From Hofstenia miamia (Eukaryota; Xenacoelomorpha; Acoela): a DNA stretch of 64,000 bases. Shown piece after piece: positions 10,645 to 21,763 of this stretch. Location: positions 257,547 to 321,546 of the forward strand of contig SCFE01000111.1 of the NCBI GenBank assembly GCA_004352715.1, in the 5' to 3' direction. A model generated the notes under the pieces. The model was not told where the DNA came from. It was given only the letters and a program-made list of their open reading frames with translations, and did not search any database. The position numbers and the translations under genes are program-made. The number at the start of each line of letters is the position of its first letter. Position 1 is the first letter of the stretch.

Positions 10645-11250
10645 ATATTATAAACATTACGGAACTAAAAATGCTTTTCTAAATTTTCTATAAAACAAAA
10701 AAACGCAGTTTTTTATGGTACAATCTATAAATTACTTTCAGCAAAAATGCATTGATTCACTTTGTTTTAAGGATAAAGAAAAATATATTTTCTATCAGTT
10801 AAGGTAATTGATTCTACAAACATGATTTTTCTGACGTCTAGTTTGTTAGTTTGAATTGTACAGGTAGACGCATAAAATTGGTGTACTTGAAATGGATGTT
10901 AAATTAGATTGCACAAAACGAATTCGAAATATGTCAAACTTCCCTGTTGCTATTCAAAAACTTATTTTTAGACAATTAAATTGATAAAATATCATTATTC
11001 TGTCATTTTACTTAGATACAGATTTCCCAATAATGTTATCTCCATAATCATTCGATTATTATTGTTCAAAAATTCTGCAAATTTTGCAGTGATCACGCAA
11101 TACAAGACCCATAAAATAATGGCTTGTGGCCTTGAGCTATTGGGGTTTCTACCTAAAGATATTCGACCAAGGCACTATTTATAGCCAGAAGAACACAGAA
11201 ATTCTAGAAAATATTTCTGGATGAGCATAAATCGTGCAGCAGTATGAGGT
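10645..11250. other. No supported gene
   Basis: AT-rich sequence with short open stretches only. I see no motif, repeat partner or convincing splice structure. Confidence 0.5.
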
Positions 11251-11254
11251 AATC

Positions 11255-11876
11255 CTTCACACTCGAATCGACTAGAGTCGAGTCGTGTCGAGTACCCATC
11301 CGACTCAGCGCGAAAGTTAAACATTTAGAGATTTCGAGTCGGATCGAATCAACTCGAGTTTTGTTGATTGAAAATGAATAGTGCAGTGCAGTGTATGTTT
11401 GCTTAATTGAAAACCATAATATTATTTTGTAGTTAAAAAAACTTTCTACAAAAATTTCTTTCAAAGTCATTGGGGTTGATCAGTATTGTCTATTGAATGA
11501 TCATTGCTAATATCAAGATGTTAGAATTGATTGATATTTTGGTGGTAGCCTCTCCCTGCTGATGGATTGTTTTAAATTTTTTAACATAAAATTTTCATTT
11601 TCTAGATTAACACTTCATAAGCAAAGGTTTCGATTTCAAGTTGGTAAACAAACTTCACACTTTATTCAAGAGATATTTGATAGGTTTTCATTTTATAATT
11701 TAATAATATCAACATTGATAGGTTAATGCTATGTCTATATACAATACCATAATGATCAATTACACGTTTTCAGCCAATTACAAATGTAACTGCTAGATTA
11801 TATATTGTAGTGTGCTTTATGATTATGATATTTATAGGCCTATTTGCGTAGCCGAGCCAAGCCGAGCTTGAACACT
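11255..11876. repeat. Probable hAT-like non-autonomous element
   Basis: A cluster of CGAGTCG/CGACTCG words at 11265-11360 and, at the other side, GCCGAGCCAAGCCGAGC followed by TTGAACACTG at 11876. The inverted form of that right end is CAGTGTTCAAGCTCGGC, a hAT-type terminus with subterminal repeats. The left border and a target duplication were not found. Confidence 0.35.
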
Positions 11877-11994
11877 GCATTGGAGTCCAAAAATAGCCTT
11901 TATTACGCCAAGCAAATTGATAGGTTTGCGTTTATTTTGTTAATCAGATTTTCTTATTTTTTTATTCAATAATTCAATTTTTCAAATTTTATAT

Positions 11995-12200
11995 AATAAT
12001 GCTTACTAAATAATAGGAAGAGCTATGTAAAAAATTCTGAAGCGCAATACTTTTTAAAAAATATTGAACTAAAATGAGGCTCATTGTGAATGGTTCTAAT
12101 TTGCCAACCAAGGCGAGCCAAGCCGCGCCAGGTCGACCCGAAAATATTCAAAATCAAAACGAGACGAGCTTAAAAATTTCGGCTCGTTGACAAATCTGGT
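11995..12200 (+). repeat. Dispersed repeat with GGCTCG subterminal words, copy 1
   Basis: GGAAGAGCTATGTA, AATTCTGA, GAGGCTCATTG and TTTCGGCTCGTTGAC also occur, mirrored and diverged, at about 38700-38550. GAGCC/GGCTC words repeat near the end. A hAT-like non-autonomous family is likely. Confidence 0.5.
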
Positions 12201-12215
12201 ACGAGGAATTATTAA

Positions 12216-12380
12216 GAAAAGTATATTATAAAAAATCGTTGTTTTGCAAATTTTTGTAAAATTATTCCAATGAAAATTCAATTGGAATCCCATGAATAGC
12301 AAATTTTGTATGTCCAACCAATTCCAATACAATTCCAATGTCTAATTGGAATCAAGTTATATTCTAATTCCAAATAACAA
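12216..12380. repeat. Cluster of AATTGGAAT/ATTCCAATT words
   Basis: At least seven copies of ATTCCAAT or its complement occur within 165 bp in both orientations, like the subterminal transposase sites of hAT elements. No clean termini seen. Confidence 0.4.
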
Positions 12381-13027
12381 GCCTACGTAATCAACATAAA
12401 TTGGGTTTCGACCTGCAATTGAGTCGTTTTTCTTCTGCGAAATGGGCTATGCATATGGATTATTGCCAAACTAAGAAAAGCAAGCTTTATTTCAAACTTC
12501 ATTCCCCAATATATTTTAAAAGAAAAGAATAAAAATTTATCTTTGCAAAAATGTCAGGCACGTTTTCATCCTCCCCAAGCAATTCAACCTCAAAGAAGCC
12601 AATCTGCGTATATGTAATCTAGGCTATTCATTGCAAAAAATAAGTTTAATACAATTTAAGGCTATCACATAGTAGAACAGAAATATGTCTTTGACTTAGA
12701 AACGCCTTATCAACTATATTTTGTTCACTTTTTCATCACGTACTGTGGCTCATGTGGCAAGGGTATAGGTCGGGCTGAAACTCGCAAGCCGGTACATTTT
12801 TAGAATCTTAGAAAATATGCTTTAATTGCAAACACGATGTTAACCATCCTTTCTGCCGAATTTTGCCTGTTTTTATCACAAAAAAAACTTATTTCAAATT
12901 GGCAGTTATTTTTTGCTTTTAGCAATTTTTAACAAAGCAAAATAACAAAACAGATTGCTGTCACTGCTTGAGACAAAAAAATACACCAAAACACACAGAA
13001 TTCACAAGACAATTGCATTTAACAAAA
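12380..13027. other. No supported gene
   Basis: AT-rich non-coding sequence with no recognised motif or repeat partner. Confidence 0.5.
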
Positions 13028-13029
13028 TC

Positions 13030-13835
13030 CAGAATAGTGTTCTGCGGCCAAGGCAATTTTCTTGGTCGTAGCCGGCCGCAAAAAATAAATTTTGAATGCA
13101 GCCAGTCGTTAGCCGTAATGCTTTGGCCATAGCCGGCCGTTCGCCGTAAAGCTTTAGCTGTAGGCGACCGTTAGCCGTAATTTTTTACTATAGTCGGGGA
13201 TTTCACTGCTACTACTAAGTGCAATACTGTAATTTTCAATGCAACAATTAAAACATATCCATAGTTTGAACAATTACAGAAAATTATAAAAACAGCTGTT
13301 TTAAAAAACAATAAAAACTCATGGAAAAATTGTAATGTTAAAAAATAATAAGTGCATATTGAAACTTATTTCAAATAACTGAAAGAAAAGAAATGATGAT
13401 ACGCGTCAGCTTATAAACAGAATACAGCAACTATTTCGCGATTTCTGAAGCACTATAAATATTTCAATGACTTGTTGCTGTATCTTTGTAAAATGATTTC
13501 TGTTTATGCCATTTATGATATCAAATGTTCGTACACTCACTAGTTTTGAGTCCTGGTATATAAATTTATATACAATTCATCACTACGTCCCGGTATTCTC
13601 AATATTGCAATGTATTCTGTGTACTTCTTAGCCATACATAAAAACTAAAATATATTTGCGATAATCATATACATACATGCACATACATAATATCATCACT
13701 GTTATTATTAGACTTGAAAACTGAAACAACGTATAACCAATTGCAATTCATGTATGAATTTTAGCAGGTATTTTGGCCGAGAAACAAAATCATTGGTCGC
13801 AGCCAGCCGTTAACCGTGGCTCTTTGGCCATAAGA
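13030..13835. repeat. Probable hAT non-autonomous element with GGCCGT repeats
   Basis: Left part holds four diverged units of TAGCCGGCCGTTAGCCGTAA type between 13040 and 13200; the right part holds mirrored or related words (CAGCCAGCCGTTAACCGT) at 13795-13825. Ends TTCTGCGGCCAA and, inverted, TTCTTATGGCCAA resemble each other. GC-rich termini around an AT-rich, non-coding core are typical of hAT MITEs. Confidence 0.45.
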
Positions 13836-14082
13836 ATGACATGAAAGAAATTTAATTTTGTCACTGCGTACTATTATTGACTAAGCTAACATTTTGCATG
13901 ATGATTTTTTTAAATTCAAGTATATATAACTCAAAAAGCGTTCATAGCGACATATCAAGGCGTACATAGCTATATATATATAAAGAAATCAGTGGAATTC
14001 TGCAGAAAACATTTCCGTATGTCTATGGATGCTCGTGAATGGTTGCATTTATTAAAGTTCTAAGCATATCTGTGCAATGTAA

Positions 14083-14345
14083 GATAGGAAAAAATTAGAT
14101 TCACACAAAAATCTAAGAAATATTGTCATCAATTTCCTGCGTATGAAATGCCAAATGTTAACATATTAGTAAGAAAACTAAATAATAAATTATGATGTTT
14201 TGTTATCATCTACAAAAGCATCTATGAGCAATTACTGTCAGAAAGGTTTTGTCGGTAATCTTACTATTACATATTATGTCATTTAGACTAAATTACCTGA
14301 AAACTTCGTAAAAGTTCTTTTTATTCGAAAATCAAGGCAGATAAC
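14083..14345 (+). repeat. Dispersed repeat, partner at 49139-49395
   Basis: AAAAAATTAG, AAATATT, ATAATAAATTATGA, ATCATCTA, AAAAGCATCTATGA and AAGGTTTTGTC occur in the same order and strand at both places. The other copy lies in the core of a long inverted-repeat element at 48.8-52 kb, so this may be an internal remnant of that family. Confidence 0.6.
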
Positions 14346-15020
14346 TATTTTTGTCTAAATCTATAATATTCGAACGAATTGTTACTATCTTTGTAAAACG
14401 TTTGTATATGTCATGCAAATTATAGTCCTTTAAAGGACCAACAGATTACTCAATCAATTTATAAGCATTAACTGCATTTAGATAACCTCAATATTAACAT
14501 CGTATTTGAATGCATAAAAGAGGAAAATCTTTAATAAAGCATTGCTATATTACAAAACTATTAAATTTTTTAATCCAACACAAAACATGCTCTAAAAATT
14601 TATTCTACATGAAAATAATAAGAACAGTCTATTTCAATCACACAAAGAGCGGCATTACATTTAATACAATACGTTTTAGAGCGGCTAGTGTATCTAGGGT
14701 ATTTAGGGTGCCCTTTACTTTTTATGGTTCTAACCAAATAGTCAATTCCATCTCTGCGGATATCTTTTGGTGGCAATGGAGAAGTTGGTCCTTGTTTCTT
14801 TTTTTCTTCAATGTGTAGCTGCATTGTTGAAGATCTCTTTCGATGAACTTTTTTATCTTTGTAACTCAAGGAGGATGCAATTTCATAAGATTTTTTAAAC
14901 CAGCCTTTTGGCATCACGCCTGAAAATTAACCAAGAATTTACCACCATCATGTCAAGCATGTGGAAAAATATTCTAAGATAAAATTGTTGACAAAGTTTT
15001 AATCTTGATACGGTATAATG

Positions 15021-15471
15021 TAGGGCTGGGCGCGATTAACCGGCTAAGCATTCTTTAACCGGATAAAAATAATTAACTGGTTAACCGCAGCCTTCTCAAT
15101 TAATTAACTATGTGAATATTTTGGAGTAATATGACACTTGAGCAGGAGTGAAGAAGCATGATGCATATCATGCGACCAATTTTGTAGATCATGAGAACCT
15201 TTTTCCGAGCCTTGCAAGGATAGCTCGGAAATATCTCAGGGTCCAGCAACTAGTGCCACTGCAGAACGATTCTTCTCTCGTCTTGGTCTCATTTTCAGAG
15301 ACGACAGAATAGGCCTGCTGCCTGAAACTGCAAATATGATTTTGTTCTGTCACTTGAATGAATAAATTCAGTGTCTTTTTCTAATATATTTTTTTCAAAA
15401 CAAGTGGGGTTTAACAAGTTAAAACTATGCGGGTATGATTAATTCTCTGCGGTTAACAGTTCCCATCCCTA
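15021..15471 (+). mobile_element. hAT element, internally deleted, with perfect 8-bp target duplication
   Basis: GTATAATG at 15013-15020 is repeated exactly at 15472-15479. Termini are TAGGGCTGGGC on the left and, inverted, TAGGGATGGGA on the right, each followed by TTAACCG-type subterminal words. The 451-bp element retains only the end of a transposase gene. Its insertion interrupts the piggyBac transposase reading, so it is younger than that copy. Confidence 0.9.
15201..15366 (+). pseudogene. hAT transposase C-terminal (dimerisation) fragment
   Basis: FPSLARIARKYLRV is followed, after a one-base frameshift, by PATSATAERFFSRLGLIF and then RIGLLPETANMILFCHLNE and a stop. This is the conserved hAT C-terminal dimerisation motif (usually PATS..SER.FS, then L.P.....L..L). 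All upstream domains are missing. Confidence 0.85.
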
Positions 15472-17139
15472 GTATAATGATATATAGCTATCAAAGCTAT
15501 CGATTCCTCCCATGAATTTATCAAATAGTTAAACTGCAGCTGGATATCTCTTATCCTGTATTGACTTAATTTTCAATCAAATCTTTGAATTGTTTTTTTT
15601 GGAGAAGATCCAATAAAATTTGAGAGAAGGATTTATTATCAATCCACTGCAAAAGCAGTTTTCTTTTCAGGATTGCTTAATTGTTTTTCTATTATACCTC
15701 CTTTACCATATTTTATCATGAAATCTTTATCTGAGACTCGTGATGCGGTTAATCTGAAAAGTACAAAGTGCATATATATTCCTTTTTTCCAAAGCGTAAA
15801 CCAAAGGAAGACTTGCTAACCAATTATCAAAAACACCTTGAAGTTCTTACCAGAGGAAATTTTTTCACAAAGCCTCCATACAACATCGCCAACAACTCCT
15901 AAATTTTGTCTGGAGGGTTCACGTGCTCCTATATAAAATTCTATTTTCGAAGCAATTCTAGTGCTGTCTGTAAGCATAAATATTTTAAAGCCCCACTTTT
16001 TTGAATTTTTAAGATTATATTGCCGAAGTTTACTTTGCTTAGTTTTCGTTGGCACAACTTGCTTCTCATTTGATAGAGTTTCTTCTAAAGGAACATTGCT
16101 ACAGATTTTATTAAAATGATCAATTATAGGTCTAAATTTAAAATTTTTAGTTTAATCTGGAGTTTGAGTACTATTGTCCACAACTGCAGATTTTTTTTAA
16201 TTTCAAGCCATTCATCTCTTCACATTAGATCTGAAATTGTATAAAACATTGCAACCGTTGACCATAGCCTTACACAGCAACTAATATTATACATGTATAA
16301 GGACATGTAAAAAGCAATACTATTTAAGAGATGAAATATTGAATGAAGAATTTGGGTTTTTTGCTTTGAATATAGATTTGATTGATTGTAAATTGAATCA
16401 ACAAATTCTTCTGTAAAATATTGATTAAAATATTCCATAGCTGTGCCTATGTCAGATGAATATTCTTCTGATCCCTTCCATAAGGGGTATTCTAAAGGCA
16501 AGTCGGATATTTTCCATAAAAGTATATTTTCTCTTCGCCTACTCAAAGTATTTATTTCTTCATCTGAAGAACTTTCACAAATAGATTCTTCTTCATCTTC
16601 TGATTCTGAAGTGACAGAATTTTCTTTTTCACTATCGTTTCATTTTTTTAATTGATAGCGCATATCCTTACTTGCCCCTAGCAAAATGCGAATAAACTTT
16701 CCTTTGAAATACCTGTCGTAGTCGAATAAACTTTTCGTCCCTCAAGTGTAGCACATATATCAGCTTCACTTACTGCATAAATTTTGTCATCAAAATTCCA
16801 TATTATCACAGTCTTTAAAATCAATGATTTCCCCTTGCCATTCACAGTTGCATTTCCAAAGAATTTTCGACCCAACTATAATATCTGGTACAACATCTGT
16901 AATGCAAAAAATGTTCTCATTTTCAGTACTATCCATACATTTAACCAAGCCATTCTAAATTCATTAGTAGTTAATGACATGTTTTTTTACAAAAATTAAA
17001 TTCTCAATATGTTTTATGAGAATAATAACAAACATTTTTGTAATTTAAAACTACAGAGTCAAATAATTCTTAGTTTAAATTGTGAGGAAATAATTTGATA
17101 CTTAGATTTTAATATTTGGTAAGCTTAACGAATGGTCCA

Positions 17140-17600
17140 TTAAAGGATCATACCCATTTTGTAAAGTTCTTGGTCATTTAAATTTGCAAAATTATTTATA
17201 ATTTTTTTATACATATTTAACAAATATATAAATAGTCATGAAATGTTGTACCTGTGACTGTTGATACCAGAATTTTTTCAATGATGCAATCCTTAATCAA
17301 TACACTGCAATGTAATAGATAATTGCAAATGCTGTAATAGTTAATTATCCAGTTATGAAATACCAAACTAAATGAACACAACAGATAAATTCAAACACCA
17401 CGTCTTACTGTAGATCTATCGTGACACCTATTGTACTTTGGATTTGACCTTTGATGCCTCTAACTGCAGGTCCTTCTCTGCTACAAATATTAAATTGTCT
17501 ACAATCAATCCCTTAACCCTTCCTACTCTAATCTTCCCTATGCTCAAAAGAGTGAGTAAAAAAACAAAATCATATTAACCAAACTTCACACATTCCCTTA
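17140..17600. other. No supported gene
   Basis: Non-coding sequence between the piggyBac end and the second Tc1-like relic. Part of it may be the eroded N-terminal half of that transposase, but no motif is readable. Confidence 0.4.
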
Positions 17601-17619
17601 AAACATCACATAGTAGAAA

Positions 17620-18407
17620 CACAAACTGCTACAACTTCTTCGTCCTCCTTCATGAGTACAAGTTTGTAAACCCTTGTAAAATTCCCATCTTAACACATGC
17701 AATAAAAAGAAAGAATGCTTTGCCTTTGCTATGAAGCATCAAAACTGGTCTGTGGATGATTGGAAAAAGGTATTTAGGACTATTTTTTTTAATATTACTT
17801 TTTATTGAAAACATGTGTTGTTAATCACTTTTAATTTGTTTTAACATTTCAAGTGGCATTCAGTGATGAGAGCTGTTTCAAAGTGCAGCCAGCATCCTCT
17901 CAAGGAAGAGTCTGGGTATCTACTAATGCTGCCAGACCAACCGTTCAGAAAGCCAGGCATCCTATTCAAATTATGTTGTAGGAAATAATCAGCATTCATG
18001 GTGCAGGATGGCTTTCTCTTGAAGGAACAGGTGAACCAAGTCCAGCATCTCCAGGTTCTTCAGACCAGGGTTTTTCAGCAAATAGCTGAATGGTTTCCAG
18101 CAGAAGATGATGTCTTCCAGCAAGATAATGCTCCTGCCCATACGGCAGACAGTATCAGTAGTATCTTCAGCAGCAGGGATTTCAAGTCCTTGAATGGCCA
18201 GGTAACTCACCTGACCTTACCTGCATAGGCAAGAGGAAGCTTGCAAAGGATGGTGGCACTAGAACAGCCAATGAACTCTTAGGAAAAGTGATTTACTCAT
18301 GAAATGCTGATGCAGCGCTCCCTGATATCTTGCATAGTTTGATTCATTCAATGCCACAAAGAATTCAGTCTTATATTACAGCTAGAGGTGGACCTTTGAA
18401 GTACTAA
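17620..18407 (+). pseudogene. Tc1/mariner transposase relic with intron-like insertion
   Basis: Readable pieces: LHEYKFVNPCKIPIL near 17.66 kb, then in another frame MKHQNWSVDDWKK to 17769, FSDESCFKVQP from about 17857, VFQQDNAPAHTADS near 18.12 kb, WPGNSPDL near 18.2 kb, and the C-terminal end RGGPLKY with stop at 18405-18407. These are the two Asp motifs and the third block of a Tc1-type DDE transposase. Several frameshifts separate them. Between WKK and the next block lies 83 bp that starts GTATTT and ends near TTTCAAG. Inverted termini were not found, so boundaries are those of the readable protein. Confidence 0.8.
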
Positions 18408-18619
18408 TTGTTCTATTATTTACTGGGTGATTTTTATCTTCATGTTTATATTGAAATAAATTATTATTATCTTTTATTTTCAATAAAATAGTATTGTATG
18501 TATGCACAGAATGTCATTTGAAAAATAGCAAGCAGCTATCTGCTACCTTATAATAAGTAAAATAAATACAAACTTAAAAACAAAATTTTTTAACAGAGTC
18601 TCTAATAGCTTGAAACAGA

Positions 18620-19025
18620 CTGTACATAGCATAGTACACATTACTTTTTTAACTGAACTTCATCTGAAAAATCTCTTAGAACTAGCCTGTGAATCCATTG
18701 AATTACTAAAAATCAACTGGGACAATCTCACACTCACATACCTTTTCAATGCAGCTGACAAATCAAAACAAAAGATATATCCAGGTTGTCAGGAGGAAAG
18801 GTGCCAAGTGAACCAACAGGAAGAGCCTTGCCCCCTGGAACTCCCCTTAGCCATGGCCTTGCTAAAATTGCATAGTAGACATTACTTTTCAACTGAACTA
18901 CTTTTGAAAATATCATAGAAATGGTTTGAAACAAAACCGCCTGCAAATCCACTAAATTACTAAATATCAACTGGGAAAATTTCACACTTACACAAAGGAG
19001 CTAACAAAGCAGAACAAAAGATGAT
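18620..19025 (+). repeat. Imperfect tandem duplication of about 160 bp units
   Basis: 18627-18780 and 18867-19025 share CATAGTA-ACATTACTTTT, AACTGAAC, AATCCA-T-AATTACTAAA and ATCAACTGGGA in the same order. About 90 bp separates them. No coding potential is apparent. Confidence 0.55.
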
Positions 19026-19810
19026 GCAATGCAATAAATTTGGTAGTGTGCAGTCACTAACAATCACAGTCACTGCTAACTTTACATACCTAGAAAACAG
19101 AAAGAAGCCCATCCCTGATAACATGGTAGATATTTAGAAAACCTTTTTCATCATCACAAAGTCCACTCTTGCATGAACTAAGAATTAAAATAATTCAATT
19201 TTTATGCCATTTTCAAGTGGAATTTCAATTAAGTTTGAGTTTGAATACTAATTATCTCTATTGTGAGTGTTTCTGTCCAAGTTTTGTGAACTCATTTGAG
19301 CTTAAGTTCTTAACATTCAGAGTACTCAAAAACCCTGATCCTCATCAAAACCCAAATGTATGAGATTCTAGATTTGCCTATGCCTCCTGTAGACATTACA
19401 GTGATGTGATGCAGATTTAATTCTGCCAATTCCAAACTACAATAGACTCTATTCACAAAAGGTTGTTAATGCTAAGAGCCAACACAGACAACAGAGACCA
19501 TTAGACTGAAGTAAAATAGAGGCATTCCACAGAAATCATTCTGAAACTGTAAAACTTTTGCTGGAATGTATCCACACAACATCAAAGAAAACTTCAAACA
19601 GTATCTCTTCAAAGAAAAACAAGCACATTAACTCTACAAACTCAGCCACATGGTTATTCTCAATATGTCTCAATCTTGACAACATCATCAATCTTCCACT
19701 AACAAAAAAGAAATGTATACTTATGACTCAAAAATATGTGATTAAGAATTGCCATCTCACCCATCCCAAAGAAAAAACGAAATTGGAAATTGTTTGAAAC
19801 TACTGTCAGC

Positions 19811-20209
19811 TAGTGCTTTGTATTTTTAGATTTAACGCTGCACGTGCCCGCCCTGCACCCGTTTATCTTTCAATGTCCGGTGCCCACCAGTTGGAATTCA
19901 CCAGGCAGAACGGGCAGTACGGTTCGCCCACCATCTATTGATAAAAACGTAAAATATTACGAAATTAAATCAAAATGCACAAAAGTACTATCATAATTTT
20001 GTCTTTTAGTGAGAGACATATCATTCCCACTGATATAAAATATTTCACCACTTATTAAAAGCAGAAAAAACTTACGTCATACAGTATATTATCCTATGAT
20101 TTACCAGACTTTATTTGAGCGGGCATAACATATGCGCGGTTATTTGAGTGCCCTTTGCCCGCCCGGTCACAGTAATGCCCGGTGCGCCTGGGCATACCCG
20201 CAAACACTA
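19811..20209. mobile_element. hAT miniature element with 8-bp target duplication
   Basis: CTGTCAGC at 19803-19810 and CTGTCACC at 20210-20217 match at 7 of 8 bases. Ends are TAGTGCTTTG on the left and, inverted, TAGTGTTTGC on the right. Both ends are GC-rich with CCCG/CGGG words (for example TGCCCGCCCTGC and GCCCGCCCGG), around an AT-rich core. At 399 bp there is no room for a transposase. Confidence 0.8.
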
Positions 20210-20217
20210 CTGTCACC

Positions 20218-21763
20218 TTCAACCTAAAATCTAACTGAACAACAACTGATCACTATGAAAAATTTGTAATCAAAGTCATTAATGCAGAAACCTGCTTGGA
20301 TGCAGATCATCCATTAGCATACCAAATGTACTGGGAATCCATGAAGCAACCTTTGACAAATTACATCCACACATTAATACATGTTGGGCACCATAGAAGA
20401 AACTAATTACAATCAGTACTCTTGTAATCATTCACCAGTAATTACTACTGCATTGCCCAATGGAAACAACATAGCACTCATACCTATCTACAGCAATGCT
20501 TCAATCACAGCATGCACTCATACAATATATTCTTGTTTCAATACCTCAATGATATCTACCCTACATTCATCTTCAGCTTACCCAACATAATAGAAGAAAT
20601 ATTCAATATACAAGAAAATTACAAACCTATCTGCATTTTTTAACTTATACCTAAACCAGCAATAGTAGCAGAAAAGCTCCTCATTTTAGAGCCCACTATT
20701 CAACTTTCACCCCACATTCAAATTAAAATAAAATAATTGATGAATGAAAAGCTATTGTGACATCATCCTCAAATGGATTAAAATATTAATTATTTGTAAA
20801 ATTCGAGCTTTTTCAAATAATAATTGTGACAAATGAAATATTAATCTTTTTTATGAATACTTGAGGACAATTTTAGTTTAGTTCTGTCCTGGCAGAAAAT
20901 TTAAATACACAAGCTACCCATTTGCCAAAACCCAATTACAAACATATTTGTTACATTTGAAATTTGAAAAGATTCGACCTGATTTGTGAACTAGAACAAG
21001 CATCAAAACTTGACACAGAAGCTTGAGAAAACAACAAGTAAGGAAGAAGTACCAGACAGTTGGTTGATGAAAAGCTCTTAATTTTCTTAATACCAATTAA
21101 GGTAATTTAATCTTAATACTTTTTCTGCTTGGAAACAAAATAGTTTACTTTTAACTATTTTCTAAATTTTTACTTAATCAGAATTTGCTTATTCTAAGTT
21201 ACATGATTCCATTATATGTATTTTATCTGATATCTTTACCTTGTTTAGTTACATTTTAGTATATATTTACTCTGTAGCATTTTTTTTTAGCTATACAACT
21301 TCCTAAAATCAAGTTTCAGTTACAATATCTTACTTTATATTTATTAAATTATCAAGGATAGATGCAAGCTACAACATTATAGATGTTTGGGATTAGTAAT
21401 ACTTTCACCAAATTCCCAGAATCATAATTGATGTTGCAGACAAAGCTCATCTTTCACATTAGGCTAAAATGTGTAGGAGTTTTATTTGCTTGCATTATCT
21501 TCATCGTTTGCATATACTGAACTTAGCAAAATGCATATTAAAACTAATTCAAGTATATTTATATGTATTGGTAATCATTCTTAGTGAATGAATAGTTGTG
21601 AATATTGAAGTAAACTCAATGATGAAATAAATGATTTTATTCTCGTTGAATTATAATTTAAATACTCTTAAAATTGCTATAGAGTAACTAATGTTTAATT
21701 TTAAGAATCTTTATTCAAATTCTATTCTTTCATAAACAAGTAATTCAAGCTCTTACCTAAACT
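20218..21763. other. No supported gene
   Basis: AT-rich sequence with short open stretches that show no motif or splice logic. Confidence 0.5.

Larger units (their letters stand above)
14600..16650 (-). pseudogene. piggyBac transposase, fragmented
   Basis: Minus-strand pieces in order: an acidic N-terminus (SESEDEEESICESSSDEE), MEYFNQYFTEEFVDSIYNQS, a region ending FYTISDLM, IIDHFNKICSNVPLEE, RQYNLKNSKKWGFKIFMLTD, DNWLASLPL in another frame near 15.82 kb, FDKFMGGIDSFDSY near 15.5 kb, VVNSWLIFRRD near 14.93 kb, then PTSPLPPKDIRRD and a cysteine-rich tail CIKCNAALC. These match piggyBac domain order: N-terminal, catalytic, C-terminal zinc region. The first catalytic Asp region reads SNEKQVV, apparently Asp lost; the second sits behind a frameshift; the third (GGID) is present. 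A hAT insertion splits it after SFDSYISLY. Confidence 0.85.
14434..17139 (-). mobile_element. piggyBac element, decayed
   Basis: TTAA lies at 14430-14433 and 17140-17143. The inner ends are AGGACCA on the left and, inverted, TGGACCA on the right. The 2.7-kb length fits piggyBac plus the 451-bp hAT insertion it contains. The transposase remnant lies on the minus strand. The terminal match is short, so exact ends are tentative, but the transposase assignment is firm. Confidence 0.65.

Noticed and set aside
14510-14818. Plus-strand 102-codon ORF
   Set aside because: Antisense to the piggyBac cysteine-rich C-terminal region.
16678-16999. Overlapping small ORFs on both strands upstream of piggyBac
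   Set aside because: They lie in the element's leader region, lack motifs and overlap each other.
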